Assembly: GCF_963966145.1 (NCBI RefSeq)
Contig: NC_091048.1
Coordinates: 6,076,001-6,140,000, forward strand
Length of the DNA: 64,000 nucleotides
Reading direction: 5' to 3'
From: Tenebrio molitor
Taxonomy: Eukaryota; Arthropoda; Insecta; Coleoptera; Tenebrionidae
Positions 12,006 to 23,470 of the stretch are shown here, piece after piece. The notes beneath the pieces are model-generated. The model was not told the DNA's origin, ran no database searches, and saw only the letters and a list, made by a program, of their open reading frames with translations. Both the position numbers and the translations under genes were made by a program. Numbering within the stretch: position 1 is the stretch's first letter; every line of letters begins with the position of its first letter.

Positions 12006-12120
12006 TTTCTGTTTTTTTTTTCTTTCTTTGCAATGTTTTACATTAAAAATACAATAACTAGCGATTCCTACTCTCGCTAAAATTTCGTTTGTTTTGAAGA
12101 AAGTTTTCATTTGTTTTACT

Positions 12121-13416
12121 TAGAATATCTGTTGACGTGAAATTGATGTCAGATCATTCCTCAAATTGTTTGTAAATTCCTTCTAAGCCGCATTTACGAG
12201 TATGTCGCAGTTGATGGTGCAGACTATGTAAATTAATTTTGCTTCTGGAAATAATTTTTGTCGTTGGGATATGATGCGAGCATATTAAAAATGAATCTGT
12301 CTAAAATCGACGAATCGTTGTATCGTGCATACCGCAACGATTCCGTTATTAGGAGAGTCCTTGCTCAAAGGAGTTTTAAGCGACACTGAATTATTCCGAC
12401 CTCAGAGGCATTATAGATCAAATCGACCCTTTTCCGCTCTCAAATAATTCACAGTTGAAGCATTCATCTCGACTTTATGCATAACAATCGCGCAAGAGAA
12501 CCCGTTTTTTCCTTTCTTCCAATCCTTGTAATTTTAATGAATTTACTCCGAGAAAAATGTGTTTAAATTACGTTTATTTCGAACAACAAACAAATTTGGC
12601 AAACAGGTTAGAAATTTATATTTAATTGGGTTTTCACATTGTTCGGTTTTTATTTGGACAAAAATAACTCTAACAAAGTGTAATCACAAAACGTATTGTT
12701 TCAGCTGAATTTCAACGAAAGCCCGCATCGCTGACGTAATCTGCCCTTATCGTTTTAAGAACGAAAATGATTGATGAATCCTGAAGCTGAGTTACCTTGC
12801 GGTGGCGCATAAATCGATGTAAAAAATGGCTTCAGGTAAGTCGCTTTTCTCTTCTTTTACTCCGCTAATTGCAAACTTCTTTCGCCTAGTTCTGCGCTTT
12901 TGTCAATTTCCATTCTTCACAGCCGCATTAGTGAGCGTGATCGGAGCTTTAAAGCTCTAACCACTCGTACAATTTAAATATAAATGAAAGGCAATAATTA
13001 ACGAACAACAGGCTGATCCGACATGAATTTAAATAATTATGCAGAAACAAACTGATTTCTGTAGTTTAAATTTAAAATTAAACGGTCCGTTCTAGACGCA
13101 AAAAGAATAACAAGTCGTCTTACGTTTAATTTACATTTTTCGTAATGAACGGACGGGATCGTTTCCAAAAATTATTTAATTATTCAAATGACTTTGCGAA
13201 TTACCTTAAAATAGCATTTCCACTCGCCCACAATCGTTTAGTAAGTCAATTAGGATATATTATGCAACAAAAATCTCATTACCCTTCGTCAAGTTTCGCA
13301 CAAATTAGATAATACCTAGTGAAATAAATTTTCATGATGAATTATTTTAAAAATACTGAAATATCTTACAAATGCGTGTAATTCGACGAATGACACACGA
13401 ATGACAGAAATGACTT
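12121..13416. other. Mostly unique sequence, one start-codon/splice-donor motif
   Basis: No open frame of note. At 12826 the sequence ATGGCTTCAG is followed by GTAAGT, which could be a three-codon first coding exon with a consensus donor. No TATA box was seen upstream. Nothing else here is identifiable. Confidence 0.25.
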
Positions 13417-14102
13417 TTTTAGGCACCCTTAATGAAAAAGGTAATTTTACGTACTCCCATGACAACGAGAAGTAACTCTTTTTCGGACGCACTTTTCTAA
13501 CCATGGAAAATGGCGCCATCTGTTGGTCAGTTTAGTAAGTTAAAAGACGAAACCGAAAAAACCGGGTAAACAAATGAATATTTGACAGTTAAATTTCACC
13601 AAAAAAGTGTTGTACCGTTTATTTCTGGTGCTTATTTGGTGCATATTAAGAAAATGAACGTTCATACAATCGATAGCAATAGCGTGATGAAGAAATGTCT
13701 AATACAACAGCCAAAGTGGTGTCTAATGTCTAATACGCCGCCGGACATCGCAGATGATAATCGCAATAATTATTGTCCTGTCACTATTAATTATGTAAAT
13801 AAGTAATTGTATTGCAAAATAGTAAATTTCTCGTTTTGTTGGCAAGCTGATAAAAAATTGTTAATATGGATGTATTAATAAATGTAGCTATTTGAAAAAA
13901 GTAGATACGACATAAATTTGTAATTTTTCCAATGTCTTTTGCTTTGTAGTTCATGCAGTCGCCTAAAAAATTTAATGTACACTTCGGTCAAAAAGTGCCT
14001 TTTGTCCTCGCCTGTTTTCAAGTCTCGGCTGCGTCTCGGCTAGAAAACCCAGACTCGGACGAAAAAGATGCACTTTTTGGCCTTGATACACTAATAACTA
14101 TT
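13417..14102 (+). mobile_element. About 690-bp dispersed element ending in a fold-back (copy H)
   Basis: From TTAGGCACCCTTAATG at about 13419 to AATAACTATT (14093-14102), this matches the reverse complement of 50014-50715 along its whole length, with scattered differences. The right 115 bp form a palindrome: GGTCAAAAAGTGCC (about 13987-14000) pairs with GGCACTTTTTGACC-like sequence near 14070-14083, with core CTCGGCTGCGTCTCGG. Both copies contain a short conserved frame beginning MSNT and containing PDIADD (13727 onward). The frame soon stops, so it may be a truncated 5' end of an autonomous element's gene or simply untranslated. GGCGCCATCTG at about 13511 is also shared. Confidence 0.75.
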
Positions 14103-14708
14103 ATATGAAGAAGGCAAAATGTTAATGCAGAAATTAGCAAATACGAGTATATCATTTTTTTGCAAATGTTCTACTACAATTTGTATTTTCTTTCGTTTTG
14201 TAATTTATTTGGCAATAAAAATATTAGAATGAAGCAATTGTGCATTTGAATGGTTTATTACAATAACTAATAAATTAAAAAGAATTATGTTATGTTATAT
14301 TAGAATAACATAAATAACAATTAAATATGTTTGGAAATTTCCGAAGTTGAGCTATTTCTACAGATCTGCGAAAAGTCTTAAACTTTTTTTATACATTCAG
14401 CCTCAAGAAAGGCGGTGGTGTAATATCCGGAGATGTAATCGGCAATTCTTTTCTTTCGAATCATTTACTCGAATAAAATGCATTATCAGAAGTTTTTATA
14501 GTCATCAGTGATTGCCTATTAACTTTACCTTCCGGCAACAAATGGAAGCACTCACAAGAGAAGTAATAATTGTATAACATGAGGACTAAGAGAACCAACT
14601 ATAGTATCGTACTAGTATAGTTTCAGCATTTTACATTTTTTATACATCAGAAGTTCTAGAAACAATTATTTTAATGTACGATATTGTGAAACATAAAGAT
14701 AAAAATAA
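14103..14708. other. Unassigned AT-rich sequence
   Basis: I see no gene or paired repeat. Confidence 0.4.
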
Positions 14709-14931
14709 TAACACATTGGTAGTTAAAATTCAAAAAGGTATATTATTGTACTCAGTCATATCGTGAGGAAATTCCTTAACATTGACACAGAACATAATAC
14801 ACAACAAAGTCAAAATGCGGAGGCAAGACGCCGGTAATTATGTTGATAAGCACTGCACTATTACTTGATAGTAATATCCGTAATAGTGTATGTACTCCGG
14901 CAAAATTGCCGTCCCGCCGGGTGGCGGAGGG
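14709..14931 (+). mobile_element. 5'-truncated 3' end of the R4/Dong-like retrotransposon
   Basis: Closely matches 39246-39470, the last codons and 3' untranslated region of the element at 37.5-39.5 kb. It includes GGCAAGACGCCGGTAATTAT and the CACTATTAC/GTAATAGTG stem. It starts abruptly within the coding end, which is typical 5' truncation by target-primed reverse transcription. It keeps only about 40 codons, whose frame differs slightly from the longer copy, and no catalytic motif. Confidence 0.85.
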
Positions 14932-14989
14932 ATAGTATATTATAATATATGATGATAATTACAGTGTTAATTATTACGTGGAAGCGTGC

Positions 14990-15470
14990 AATGCATTTCG
15001 TTTTCAATGGCATCGCTAAGTAGAACAAAAATTTTCAAAACGTGAATCGCAAACGATTACAACTTAAAACTATTTACTTTTTAACACTGAATGGCCATCT
15101 TGGGCTATTTTTGATTTTGACATCTGACATCGACATCCATGCCATGGACACGCCCACGACGGGCGACTCGTTTTACACCACAGTAGAACCGGTTGGGTAA
15201 TAATATTTTTTTCGTTATTTCGCTTTTTTAGATGCCTTTTTTTAATAGGGATAATTTAATTATTATTATTAAATATTTCGTGTAATTATTGATAAATAAA
15301 TCACGAGAAATCCTTCAAATGACCTTACATTTGACTCGATCGAGTCGCCTCTGGACACTTCTACTCCTAAGACTTGGAGTATTTCTACTCCGCTCATAAA
15401 AAATGCCACTTTAACTGTTTCTATGGAGATAGGTACACAAAGGCGCGATTTTCGAGCGCTTGTCAATAAA
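14990..15470. repeat. Dispersed repeat, inverted partner at 60.08-60.48 kb
   Basis: The reverse complement matches 60080-60480. Landmarks shared by both are GTCCATGGCATGG-type sequence, GTTAAAAAGTAAA, ATAAATAAAT and AAAGTGGCATTTTTT. Both carry a short frame containing S-I-(E/K)-T-V-K-V-A-F-F. Neither frame is long or intact enough to identify. It may be part of a larger transposon. It lies 60 bp beyond the retrotransposon fragment. Confidence 0.65.
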
Positions 15471-16458
15471 GTTTTTTTAATTGCAAAGATTTCTTAATTT
15501 TTTTTATTGTTCTCTGTGATACCTAAATGATTTATTATACCAAGTATTTGCACAACAAAGAAGTAGTAGTATTTTATTTGAAGATTTCTTTTTCAGGAAA
15601 TCCTTCTTACGTAACTTGCAAAACTTATGTAAAGAAACCACTTTCGTGTGACACTATTTCCGATTGTAAAGAAAACAGAATATTTTATCTTCATACATGG
15701 TGCACTTTTAGTATCCTCAAAAGTACTAAAATACTGAAAGTTTCCTGAAATCTCTGAAAGTGTTCCAACGTAATCATTTACATGACAATAGTTTTACCAA
15801 GAGTTGATATCTTTAGCAAAGTAAATATATACCCTCACTGAAAGCGCACGGTAAAAGAAACTAGCCCCTTTTAAAATTTATCTCAGATTTAACGTAATTT
15901 TTAAAATCTCCTAAATCACACTCTTGGCTACGTTGAAATAAGCACCATTACAAAAAGCTCGAACGTGTCAAATCTCTTCCTCCCGGTTACACCCATAATT
16001 GGTGAAATCTTAATGAAGACTGACTTCACTTTCAGCGAAGTGCTCCGGTTTTCTCCTCAGGAAGTTCATTTAATATAAGTTTCCTTATAACTGTTTGGGA
16101 ACTTTGCAGCTTCACGTACTTTTAATTTATTTGCACCTCTGTTTGACTTCCTTTTCGACAAATAAATTTCAATGAGCGATAATGTTCCGGTAAGTGAGTA
16201 CAAATGAAACAGTTTGTTCAACCAACCATTATCGAGGTACTCACTGCTCTTTAACAAAGCTGCAACACCTGCAAGGTACGTTCCACATCCTAATTTTGTT
16301 GTCTGCTTAATCGATGTTAGGTGTTTAATATTGCCGATTTGGAGACGTCCTAGAAACGAGATTATTGAATTTACAAGGACGCCGTTCATCCTCTAACACC
16401 TCTCTCATTCAGAACAAAATCAATCCAAAGAATTATTATTATTAATTAAGAAGGCTGT
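15471..16458. other. Unassigned sequence
   Basis: A 107-codon minus-strand frame (16389-16066) is the longest here. It has no recognisable domain and no supporting splice or promoter signal, so I do not call it a gene. No repeats recognised. Confidence 0.35.
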
Positions 16459-16912
16459 AATAGTTATTAGTATCGGGCGTTCAAATGAAATCCTAGGCTG
16501 AGTAGCCGTTGGAAAAATTAAAGCGTTTAGAACAGTGTAAAGTTTGAATTTCCCGCCGTTTGACAAGAATGACATTTGTTTATGTTTAATCGGGACATAA
16601 TTGTTTTCAGCAAAGGTTGCCCTTAGATATTTGCTTCGAGAATAGCAATCGTTAAGTTATTCTATTTTTAATATAAAACATTGCAAAGAAAGAAAAAACG
16701 AAAGATTTTATTGGCTTTAAATTTTAGGTTGGCTGTCAACATGCTCCAATTAATCTACGCTTTAAAACCACAATTGACGCTTTCCAACGCCCAGAATTTC
16801 ATTTGAACGCGCAATATAACTAGGCCGGAAACGGCACTTTTGCGAGTGCGAGTAAGGTTTGCGAGCCGAGGCGATAGCCGAGGCTTGCAATTGCGAGTAC
16901 TATTAGTAAATA
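16459..16912. repeat. Fold-back unit (copy O) interrupted by a MITE
   Basis: AATAGTTATT (16459-16468), the family terminus, is immediately followed by the MITE 16471-16816. Just beyond that comes a GC-rich palindrome containing TTTGCGAGCCGAGGCGATAG and CCGAGGCTTGCAATTGCGAG. Removing the MITE restores the usual terminus-plus-palindrome order. Confidence 0.55.
16471..16816. mobile_element. 346-bp MITE, TATCGGGCGTTCAAAT type, intact
   Basis: TATCGGGCGTTCAAATGAAA at the left is matched by its complement (ending TTTGAACGCGCAATA) at the right, for terminal repeats of about 24 bp. The interior contains a run TTGCAAAGAAAGAAAAAACG and is related to the split copy at 11100-12120. TA-type target duplication is plausible from the flanking TA. 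No coding sequence. Confidence 0.85.
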
Positions 16913-18445
16913 TTATTATGTATTATTATTAGTATTTTTCAATCCAAGTTCCATGTACTGTTTTACGTTTACAGTTGATTAAGTTTTTGAATTTGTTCTG
17001 AATATTTTAAATTGAAAATTACACTTTGATTTGTTGATTGGTGAAAACTTCTTAGACCGAACTCTTGCCTTACAAAATACTAAAGGGAGAACGTTTTAAT
17101 AAACGCTGAACGCTGCCAACACTGCAAAATTTATTCTTTTACGGTAAATTGACATTTTTCTATTTTACTTCGCTGTTAAGTGACAGACGATGTCATCAGC
17201 TTAGCTTAAAAGCTCGAACAGAGGAAACAAGCATAAATCGATAGTCCCATCCAATCCTACGCACTAGAAGATTGCGAATATTTTCCTCTATTTTCCTTTT
17301 TTTCTAATGTTCTGTTACAAGTCAATCTCGCGGGATTTCCTCCTGGCCTCCTAAATTTTAAGCAAGGAACTAACCGAATGTATATTTCGAGCCGGTCCCA
17401 GTTCTTGTTTTTTATTCTACCACTTTCAACCAAATGGCCGGATAAAATTATCAAGTAAATTGTCGACGATGTCCGCCTGTCGTGGAAATAAACAATGACA
17501 TGGAGGTCGCCGGTGTGGGAAATTAAATAATGCAAAAAGCACATCCTCCATGAGTCGTCTTGGCGCAAATTTATTTCGACTCTACTAAACTTTTAATAGA
17601 AGCAAGCGGGAGCAATCAGAATATAAATTCGACGTTGGAAATTTACGACCGTCTACGAGTATATTCTCGCACAAATACCACAGTTCCACTCTTCAACAAT
17701 CATTTTCAAGTTTGATAATAACGACTTGTCGACGACAGGGAGGCGCTCGTCAAACTCCATTTTTATTTTTATGCAACTTGCATCTTCCTCTTCATATTAT
17801 TTGTGCGGCTGCATAAATCGGAAAATGAGGTTTCCTCCTCTCCTAATGTTGTTTATCCACCATCGTAAACCAATTGGATTTTTCTTCTATTTCTAGGATA
17901 AAGTAGGTACTCCGAGAAATCACAGGATATTATGCACAAGTCGTTTGAATGTGTACATCTCAACAAGAAATAAACCGTCGTGATACAAATACGATTTTTT
18001 GAATTAATGAGGCTTAAGACTGTGCAGCTACTCTGATGAAAATTAAAGTGCAGCTTTGACTTTGTTCTTCGAATGGACTTTGGCGTAAAAAGCTTTCAGC
18101 ATTGCTTCCGTGATGTTGAAAACTTTTTAAAAGATATTCTTTTATTTTAAAAGTACCCGAAGAATATTTCAGTTTTAATATATTTACTATCTAGTTTTCA
18201 ATAAAAAAAAGTCTCATTTAAAGTCTGATGCAAAAGTAAATAGACAACATTTTTCCTGAATTATATTCCAAACAAAACTGTCCGAATCATTTTAAAACTT
18301 ACATAATAAGTCTAAATTATTTCCCTGCTACATTTATTTTTGCAACCAGCTGCTGTAGCATTTGTGACAAATTTTCGTGACCCAAAGAAAAATAATTAGA
18401 ATTTTTTTCTAGGATGTAGTCGTTTCCTTATACAGGGTATTTCAT
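16913..18445. other. Unassigned sequence
   Basis: A 103-codon minus-strand frame (17568-17257) has no recognisable features. No paired repeats seen. Confidence 0.35.
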
Positions 18446-18582
18446 GAGTGATAACCAGCCCGATGGAACTGAAAATGCAACCCACAATACATTTCCAAAG
18501 AGAAGCTGGATTTTTAATTTCAATACTAGCTTTTCTTTGGAAATGTATTGTGAGTTGCATTTTCAATTCCGTCGGGATCACT
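18446..18582. mobile_element. Fold-back MITE, CCCGACGG/ATTGAAAATGCAACCCACA type, copy 1
   Basis: Arms of about 55 bp pair around a short centre. The left has CCCGATGGAACTGAAAATGC and CACAATACATTTCCAAAG. The right has the complement, ending TTCCGTCGGGATCACT. The same palindrome occurs at 33440-33570. The preceding TATACAGGGTATTTCATGAG resembles a transposon end. Confidence 0.85.
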
Positions 18583-18719
18583 GGAAGCTCTGAGTTATAA
18601 TGGTTTCGAAATGTTTAATAAAACAATATTGTCCACATATTAATCCATTTATAAAAAATACCTGTCGTCACTTCATGTGTTTGCAAAGTGAAATGCTTTG
18701 GTTAAAGAAGCCTTCGGAC

Positions 18720-19370
18720 CTTAACCAGACTTTTTGAAAAGATTGTTGACGTACACCTCATAAATTTAATAGCAGGTATCTATTTTACCGGCGATGCAAT
18801 ATATCTTCAGGTCTCCACGTAACTATAAGACAGGTGCTTGAGTACCTCGATGATAAGAGTTCTTTGTTCGAATTAACAGCCAGAGGTGGTTATAGAAACA
18901 TGTTCCTCTCGGGACTGATTTCAGAACTTGCTTAAAACTAAACTAATTCCTAGGGTGAGAGAGTGGGGATGTAATCCCTTTATTGGTCTGTTGACCTCTA
19001 GCAGCAGACAAGTTCAGTGAATAATAATTGACACCATCTCAGTTTACTGCTCTTGTATTCCTAGAATATAGTAAAGCTTCTGGCACAATAGATCACCATA
19101 TTTTAACAGTGATCTTTCATTTTATTGGTTAGTGTCAAAACGGCCCAGCTACTACTAACTAATTACATATTTAAAGAACAAAAAAGAGTGAGGTGTCATA
19201 AATAGCAAATCATCAGCACCAGTACCCCAAAGATCACGTTTAGGACCAATATTATACGACCTTTATACTTCCAAGTTAAACCCAGTACTCATAATCAAAT
19301 TTGAAAAGACGCACCACTTAAGATCGAATTAAGAAATTTGATACTCATTGTGGATTCTCAATAGAGATGT
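18720..19370 (+). pseudogene. Decayed reverse transcriptase relic (non-LTR retrotransposon)
   Basis: Two reverse-transcriptase motifs survive in different frames. At about 19049-19110 the translation reads ALVFLEYSKASGTIDHHILT, the first catalytic motif region of jockey/CR1-like elements, with the usual F and D of KAFDTIDH replaced by S and G. At about 19208-19270 it reads SSAPVPQRSRLGPILYDLYT, the second conserved block (normally VPQGSRLGP) with Gly changed to Arg. Stops and shifts separate them, and the YxDD block was not found. It is an old copy, and family assignment beyond non-LTR is inference. Confidence 0.6.
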
Positions 19371-19376
19371 AAATAG

Positions 19377-19450
19377 TATTATTTGTGTAGCAAGGCCAAA
19401 AAGCCCATCTTTTTCGTTCAAAACAGTTAGGATAAAAGGCACTTTTATTT
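19377..19450. repeat. Remnant of fold-back end (13.4/50.0-kb type)
   Basis: AGTATTATTTGTGTAGCAAG followed by GCCAAAAAGCCCATCTTTTT and, after a short gap, AAAAGGCACTTTTA repeats both arms of the palindrome of the 13.4-kb and 50.0-kb elements. The GC-rich core has been lost. Confidence 0.5.
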
Positions 19451-21011
19451 TTTTATTTTTGGAATGTTATTTATAATTTCTGCAGTGATCAAACAGATTC
19501 CGTCAAAATACAATAATTTTTAGAATAAAAATAATTCTTATCCCAATTTAATTGTCGTTCATTATTTCTCATTATTCCATGTTGTTCAAAATAAATATTG
19601 GAATGTTCTTGGATATTCTAAATTTCCTCTCCATTCTTGTGTTTTAAAACTTATGTAATAATACAAAATGCCCATTTTTTTGGCAATTTAACAACAGTGA
19701 CTGAAGTGGTAGAGTGGAAATAAATACCTAGATGTCATCAGTTGTACCAACAGAAACGGACTGCAATTTCTGCTCTGCTTTCATGGTTTGTACTTAAATA
19801 TTTACTAATGCACGATTTATACATGCATGAATTTACCAATGCAGCTGAAAGCACCAATGGAACTGATACGCTTGCCACTATTTACATAGTTCCGCTAATT
19901 TTCCGAAAATACACCTCAATAGAGACCATCATCGCGCACACATAAACCGCAACGAATTTTATTGGTGCGGCAACTGTTAATATTGGCGGTGAAAAATTAT
20001 ATCAAATGTCGATTTGTAATAGGTACCCCAAAAATTATATTTTACTTATTTGTCTCAAAAAAATAAATCAAATTATGTAGTTTGAAACCAGTCAAACTTT
20101 CAATTGAAACCAAACTCGTTCGCTTGCACTATTTATTTAACGTTGTTTATAAGAAGGGCCACAAATCTCACCTATGTCTGTCGAAGGTGCTTGAGAAATA
20201 CGTGTGTGCGTTGAAGAGAACTCTCCTGGGAGCATCTTTCCACCTTCTTACAATACGCTGGATGCCACGATTTAATCTTGTAACGATTCGATGGTGGGTG
20301 TGAGGGTCGAAAAAGCAGCCTATCTGATCCATGCAATTCAATAGAACACAATGGGATTGAAAACTATTCCCATACTTGTAAATAACATCCCGTTTCTTGA
20401 TAATTTTGTTACCGGAACAGGGACGATACTACTAGTCTTCTAGTAACATCACGTTATGTCTGCTCTGCACATGGGCACGACAATAACGGTGTCGCAAAGG
20501 AACCCCTATATTTGTTGAATGTGATAAAAGGATTACAAATCTGCTAATGCATTATAATTTGTGCATTGAATTCAAATAGTTTTTTTAAATAGTATCTTTG
20601 TCAAGATATAAATACCTACTAGGTAAACGGAAGTTTACACATGAGCTTTAACTTTGCTCAGGGTACAGGACAGTTGAAACCAAAAAACCTTGTATCTCAG
20701 AGCTGGAATCATAAATCAATTAATTGTTGTTTTTGAACTAATCCGTTATTATTAATATTTTAACTAATTAATCTCTGAAAAAGTATTTTCTTGCAGATTT
20801 ATTTACTGCTGTTACTGTTAAGTATTTATTTTTCGGCCTCTCCAAAAAAAATGTTTTTTTAATTTTTATTGACTGATGGCTAATAATCATAATAGGGAAA
20901 ATATAACCAAGCGGGTTGAACAGCTCTGTTGATATTTGTTATTTCATAAAAATCTGCAAAAGTGTAAAATATGTAAAACATTTGGTCAGCCGAAAAATCT
21001 AATACTAATGT
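19451..21011. other. Unassigned AT-rich sequence
   Basis: Only short frames without recognisable features. No gene or paired repeat found. Confidence 0.35.
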
Positions 21012-21116
21012 TGTGCGGTAGGTTATTTATTATTTTACATCGCTCCAAATAATCAGGCACTCGGCTTTGCTACTTTGAAACCTAGCTGTCGCGCTGTAAA
21101 ATATACCTACCACACT
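21012..21116. repeat. Fold-back unit, copy R
   Basis: GCGGTAGGTTATTTATTATT followed by TTACATCGC pairs with GCGCTGTAAAATATACCTAC at the right. The core contains CACTCGGCTTTGCTAC. The arm sequence is unlike the other copies, and the architecture is the same. Confidence 0.5.
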
Positions 21117-22061
21117 CTAATGTCAATAACTATTGCTCTATGCTCATCCAAGTCCGAGTTTGTTCATAGAACATTACGGGTTACAGACAATACCGAAATC
21201 AATCCTTTAATTTATTGATAAATTCTAAAAACTAATTATTTTCCAACAAAATGCAATTCCATTTAAAATCCTGTTTATTGAGGTGTCGTATTTAGAATGA
21301 ATTATTCTACTCATAAATTTTACTACATACGAGTATTAGGAGAAGGGGACAAACCCCAACCGCAAACCTTTTAACAAGTGGCAGCAGCCGCTTTCACACG
21401 ATTTAAAAATTCTCAATTCTAAAAGCAGTCAGAATATTTGAAAGGTCTAAAAATCATTTATGCATCGATTAAAGTCATAAACCTCCCACCGTAGGAAATA
21501 TTATATTACGAGTCTAACAAATGGAACTTTACTTTGTTTACCGTCCTATGTAACTATTTACTGTTTTGCAGTTTTGCAGGTTTATTGCTTACACATTTTA
21601 GCCTGCTTTAACAACCAAAATGATAAATGAATACAATATCCTGAAGCAGTTTTCTGAAGAAAATAAAAGCATTTTAACGGCACTTGAAAAAATGAAAAAT
21701 TCATAAAAGAAAACAATCTGCACAAAATGTATTCAAACAAAACAAAATATTGTTATTGTAAGGCTTTGGATCATGGCGGTTATTCAATAACTCCTGCGGT
21801 GCCGCAGAACCAACAATTTTACTTAAATTCACCTTTATTAAATTATTATGTTCAGTAAGTACATGTTTTACGTTCAGGTGAAAATCATTAGCGACAAAAT
21901 CCAACAGATTAGAATTTACTATTACTTTACACTCAAGCGGAGGAAGAAAGCGCTGGCGACTACTACTCCAGTTTTGGTTCTGTATACCGATTTTTACCAC
22001 GTGGCTTCTAATTAACTAATCAGGGAAAAGAAACGTGCGCTGTAATAGAACGATGCCCATT
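21117..22061. other. Unassigned sequence
   Basis: A 99-codon minus-strand frame (22000-21701) is unrecognised. No repeats identified. Confidence 0.35.
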
Positions 22062-22382
22062 GGAATCACCGAGCATTCTGGCCAAGTGCCTAGCGCGCCA
22101 ATTTGCACTCGAAAGGTCCCGGGTTCTAATCCCGAGGCCGCCTGACCTTGTGTGAGTTTTTTCAGGGGTTTTCCCGCGCCATCACATCGTGGTATGAGCA
22201 CACAGGTCTCATATCACAGATAAGGTGAATGGTGGGTCAGTATTCACCCTTCAGAACCTATCACCTTCCTTTCGCACCCATCCTCACCGTACTCATCCCG
22301 AATCTTCCTTCAGTGTTGCTGAAAAGGCTCTGGAAAGCCTCAGCAGCCCGCCCTACTGTAAGGCTACAATGATTTTTTAAAT
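22062..22382 (+). mobile_element. tRNA-derived SINE, plus strand
   Basis: The A-box-like TGGCCAAGTGCCTAGCGCG (22079-22097) and the B box GGTTCTAATCC (22122-22132, one change from GGTTCGAATCC) are spaced as in a tRNA gene. The GTTTTCCCGCGCC motif near 22170 parallels the body of the SINE at 1.1-1.4 kb. The body continues through GGAAAGCCTCAGCAGCCCGC and ends near GGCTACAATGATTTTTTAAA. The tRNA-like part is not a good cloverleaf, so it is not a tRNA gene. The terminal TTTTTT could act as a polymerase III stop. Confidence 0.85.
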
Positions 22383-23470
22383 AACGTGAAACAATTGAGA
22401 TGGAGTTTTCACTGCGTTATGTTTTGGAACTAGAATTTAAAAACGTGCAATCTATCAGTGTAACGGAATGATAAAACAATTTTTTTGACTTTTTTTTTTA
22501 TTTTTTTTGATTATTTTATTTACAACGCATTATTATTTATTTGTTCATGTATTTTTTCTTTCTCATTCAGCTCTCATTTTTTGATGCAACTTTAATAATA
22601 TTAAAAAGTAATGAATTGTGGTTTAGTTATTGTCAATATTATTTATTAGTCTGAATACTTAATAAAAATTAACTTAACCTTTAACGTGTATCAGATTCTT
22701 AAAATTTTATTGAAACAAGCGTTCACACACTGACAACATTCCACTTAATTTATAGCATGACTTCTCGTCTGTCACCACAGTTTTATGTCTCATTGTGTCA
22801 ACAGAAATGTAAATGTTTCTCCTACTGTCACGTCGCCGTCGGTTCAATTGTGATCTAACAGCAAGCTAGATGATTAAGCATCAACCACAACGCACACATC
22901 TACCAGGAGCTAATCAGGACCGAAAGTCGGTAAATAGATTACATCCCCCAACAATGGTAGATGAACTTGTGGAGTAATTGTTTCATCATATTACACGTAT
23001 GCAATTCGGTTGAAAGAGAATTGAAATTTCATTTTGACGATGGTAGAACATTTCTGTTCATTTAACAAGCGTTGCTCAGAAAACTTTGTTAGTGTAATTC
23101 GTTAAATAATTCTGTGTGCAACCGTTCAAGCATTATTAAATTATGAAAATTAGTAAAGACAATATTACGTTAACGTTGCAGAACTATGCGAACTTCAGCG
23201 TTGGCTTTAAAGCAGCTGTTTTAACTTTGGACTAATGAAATGATAAATTTCAATAAAATTTGTTGGACAGTTTGAAAATTGAGTCGAAAGTTAACAAATC
23301 AACTTTTACTTAAAACATGTTTCAGAGATTGTTTTATGTTGAGAAATTAAAGTCGACTTGTTGATTAATGTTTCGCCCTTGGAAGGAACAGGTTTTTCGA
23401 GAATTCATTGTGGAAGAAATTTTTAATACAAGTTTAATACAAGAGATTTCATTTCTCCTCTCCTTTTGTT
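22383..23470. other. Unassigned AT-rich sequence
   Basis: Contains T-rich runs (22480-22520). No gene or paired repeat seen. Confidence 0.35.

Larger units (their letters stand above)
11100..12120. mobile_element. MITE (TATCGGGCGTTCAAAT type) split by a later insertion
   Basis: The left end, TATCGGGCGTTCAAATGAAA at 11100, and the next 110 bp match the reverse complement of the intact element at 16471-16816. The match includes GAGCATGTTGACA and CAACCTAAAATTTA-like tracts. It stops at about 11212 and resumes at about 12020 with CTTTCTTTGCAATGTTTTA. The roughly 800 bp between is a second element. The right terminal repeat was not found, so this copy is probably truncated beyond about 12090. Confidence 0.7.

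Noticed and set aside
16066..16389. 107-codon minus-strand open frame
   Set aside because: No domain I recognise and no promoter or splice evidence. Length is within chance for this window.
22065..22140. tRNA gene suggested by A- and B-box-like sequences
   Set aside because: The B box has a substitution, the cloverleaf is poor and a long non-tRNA body follows; better read as a SINE.
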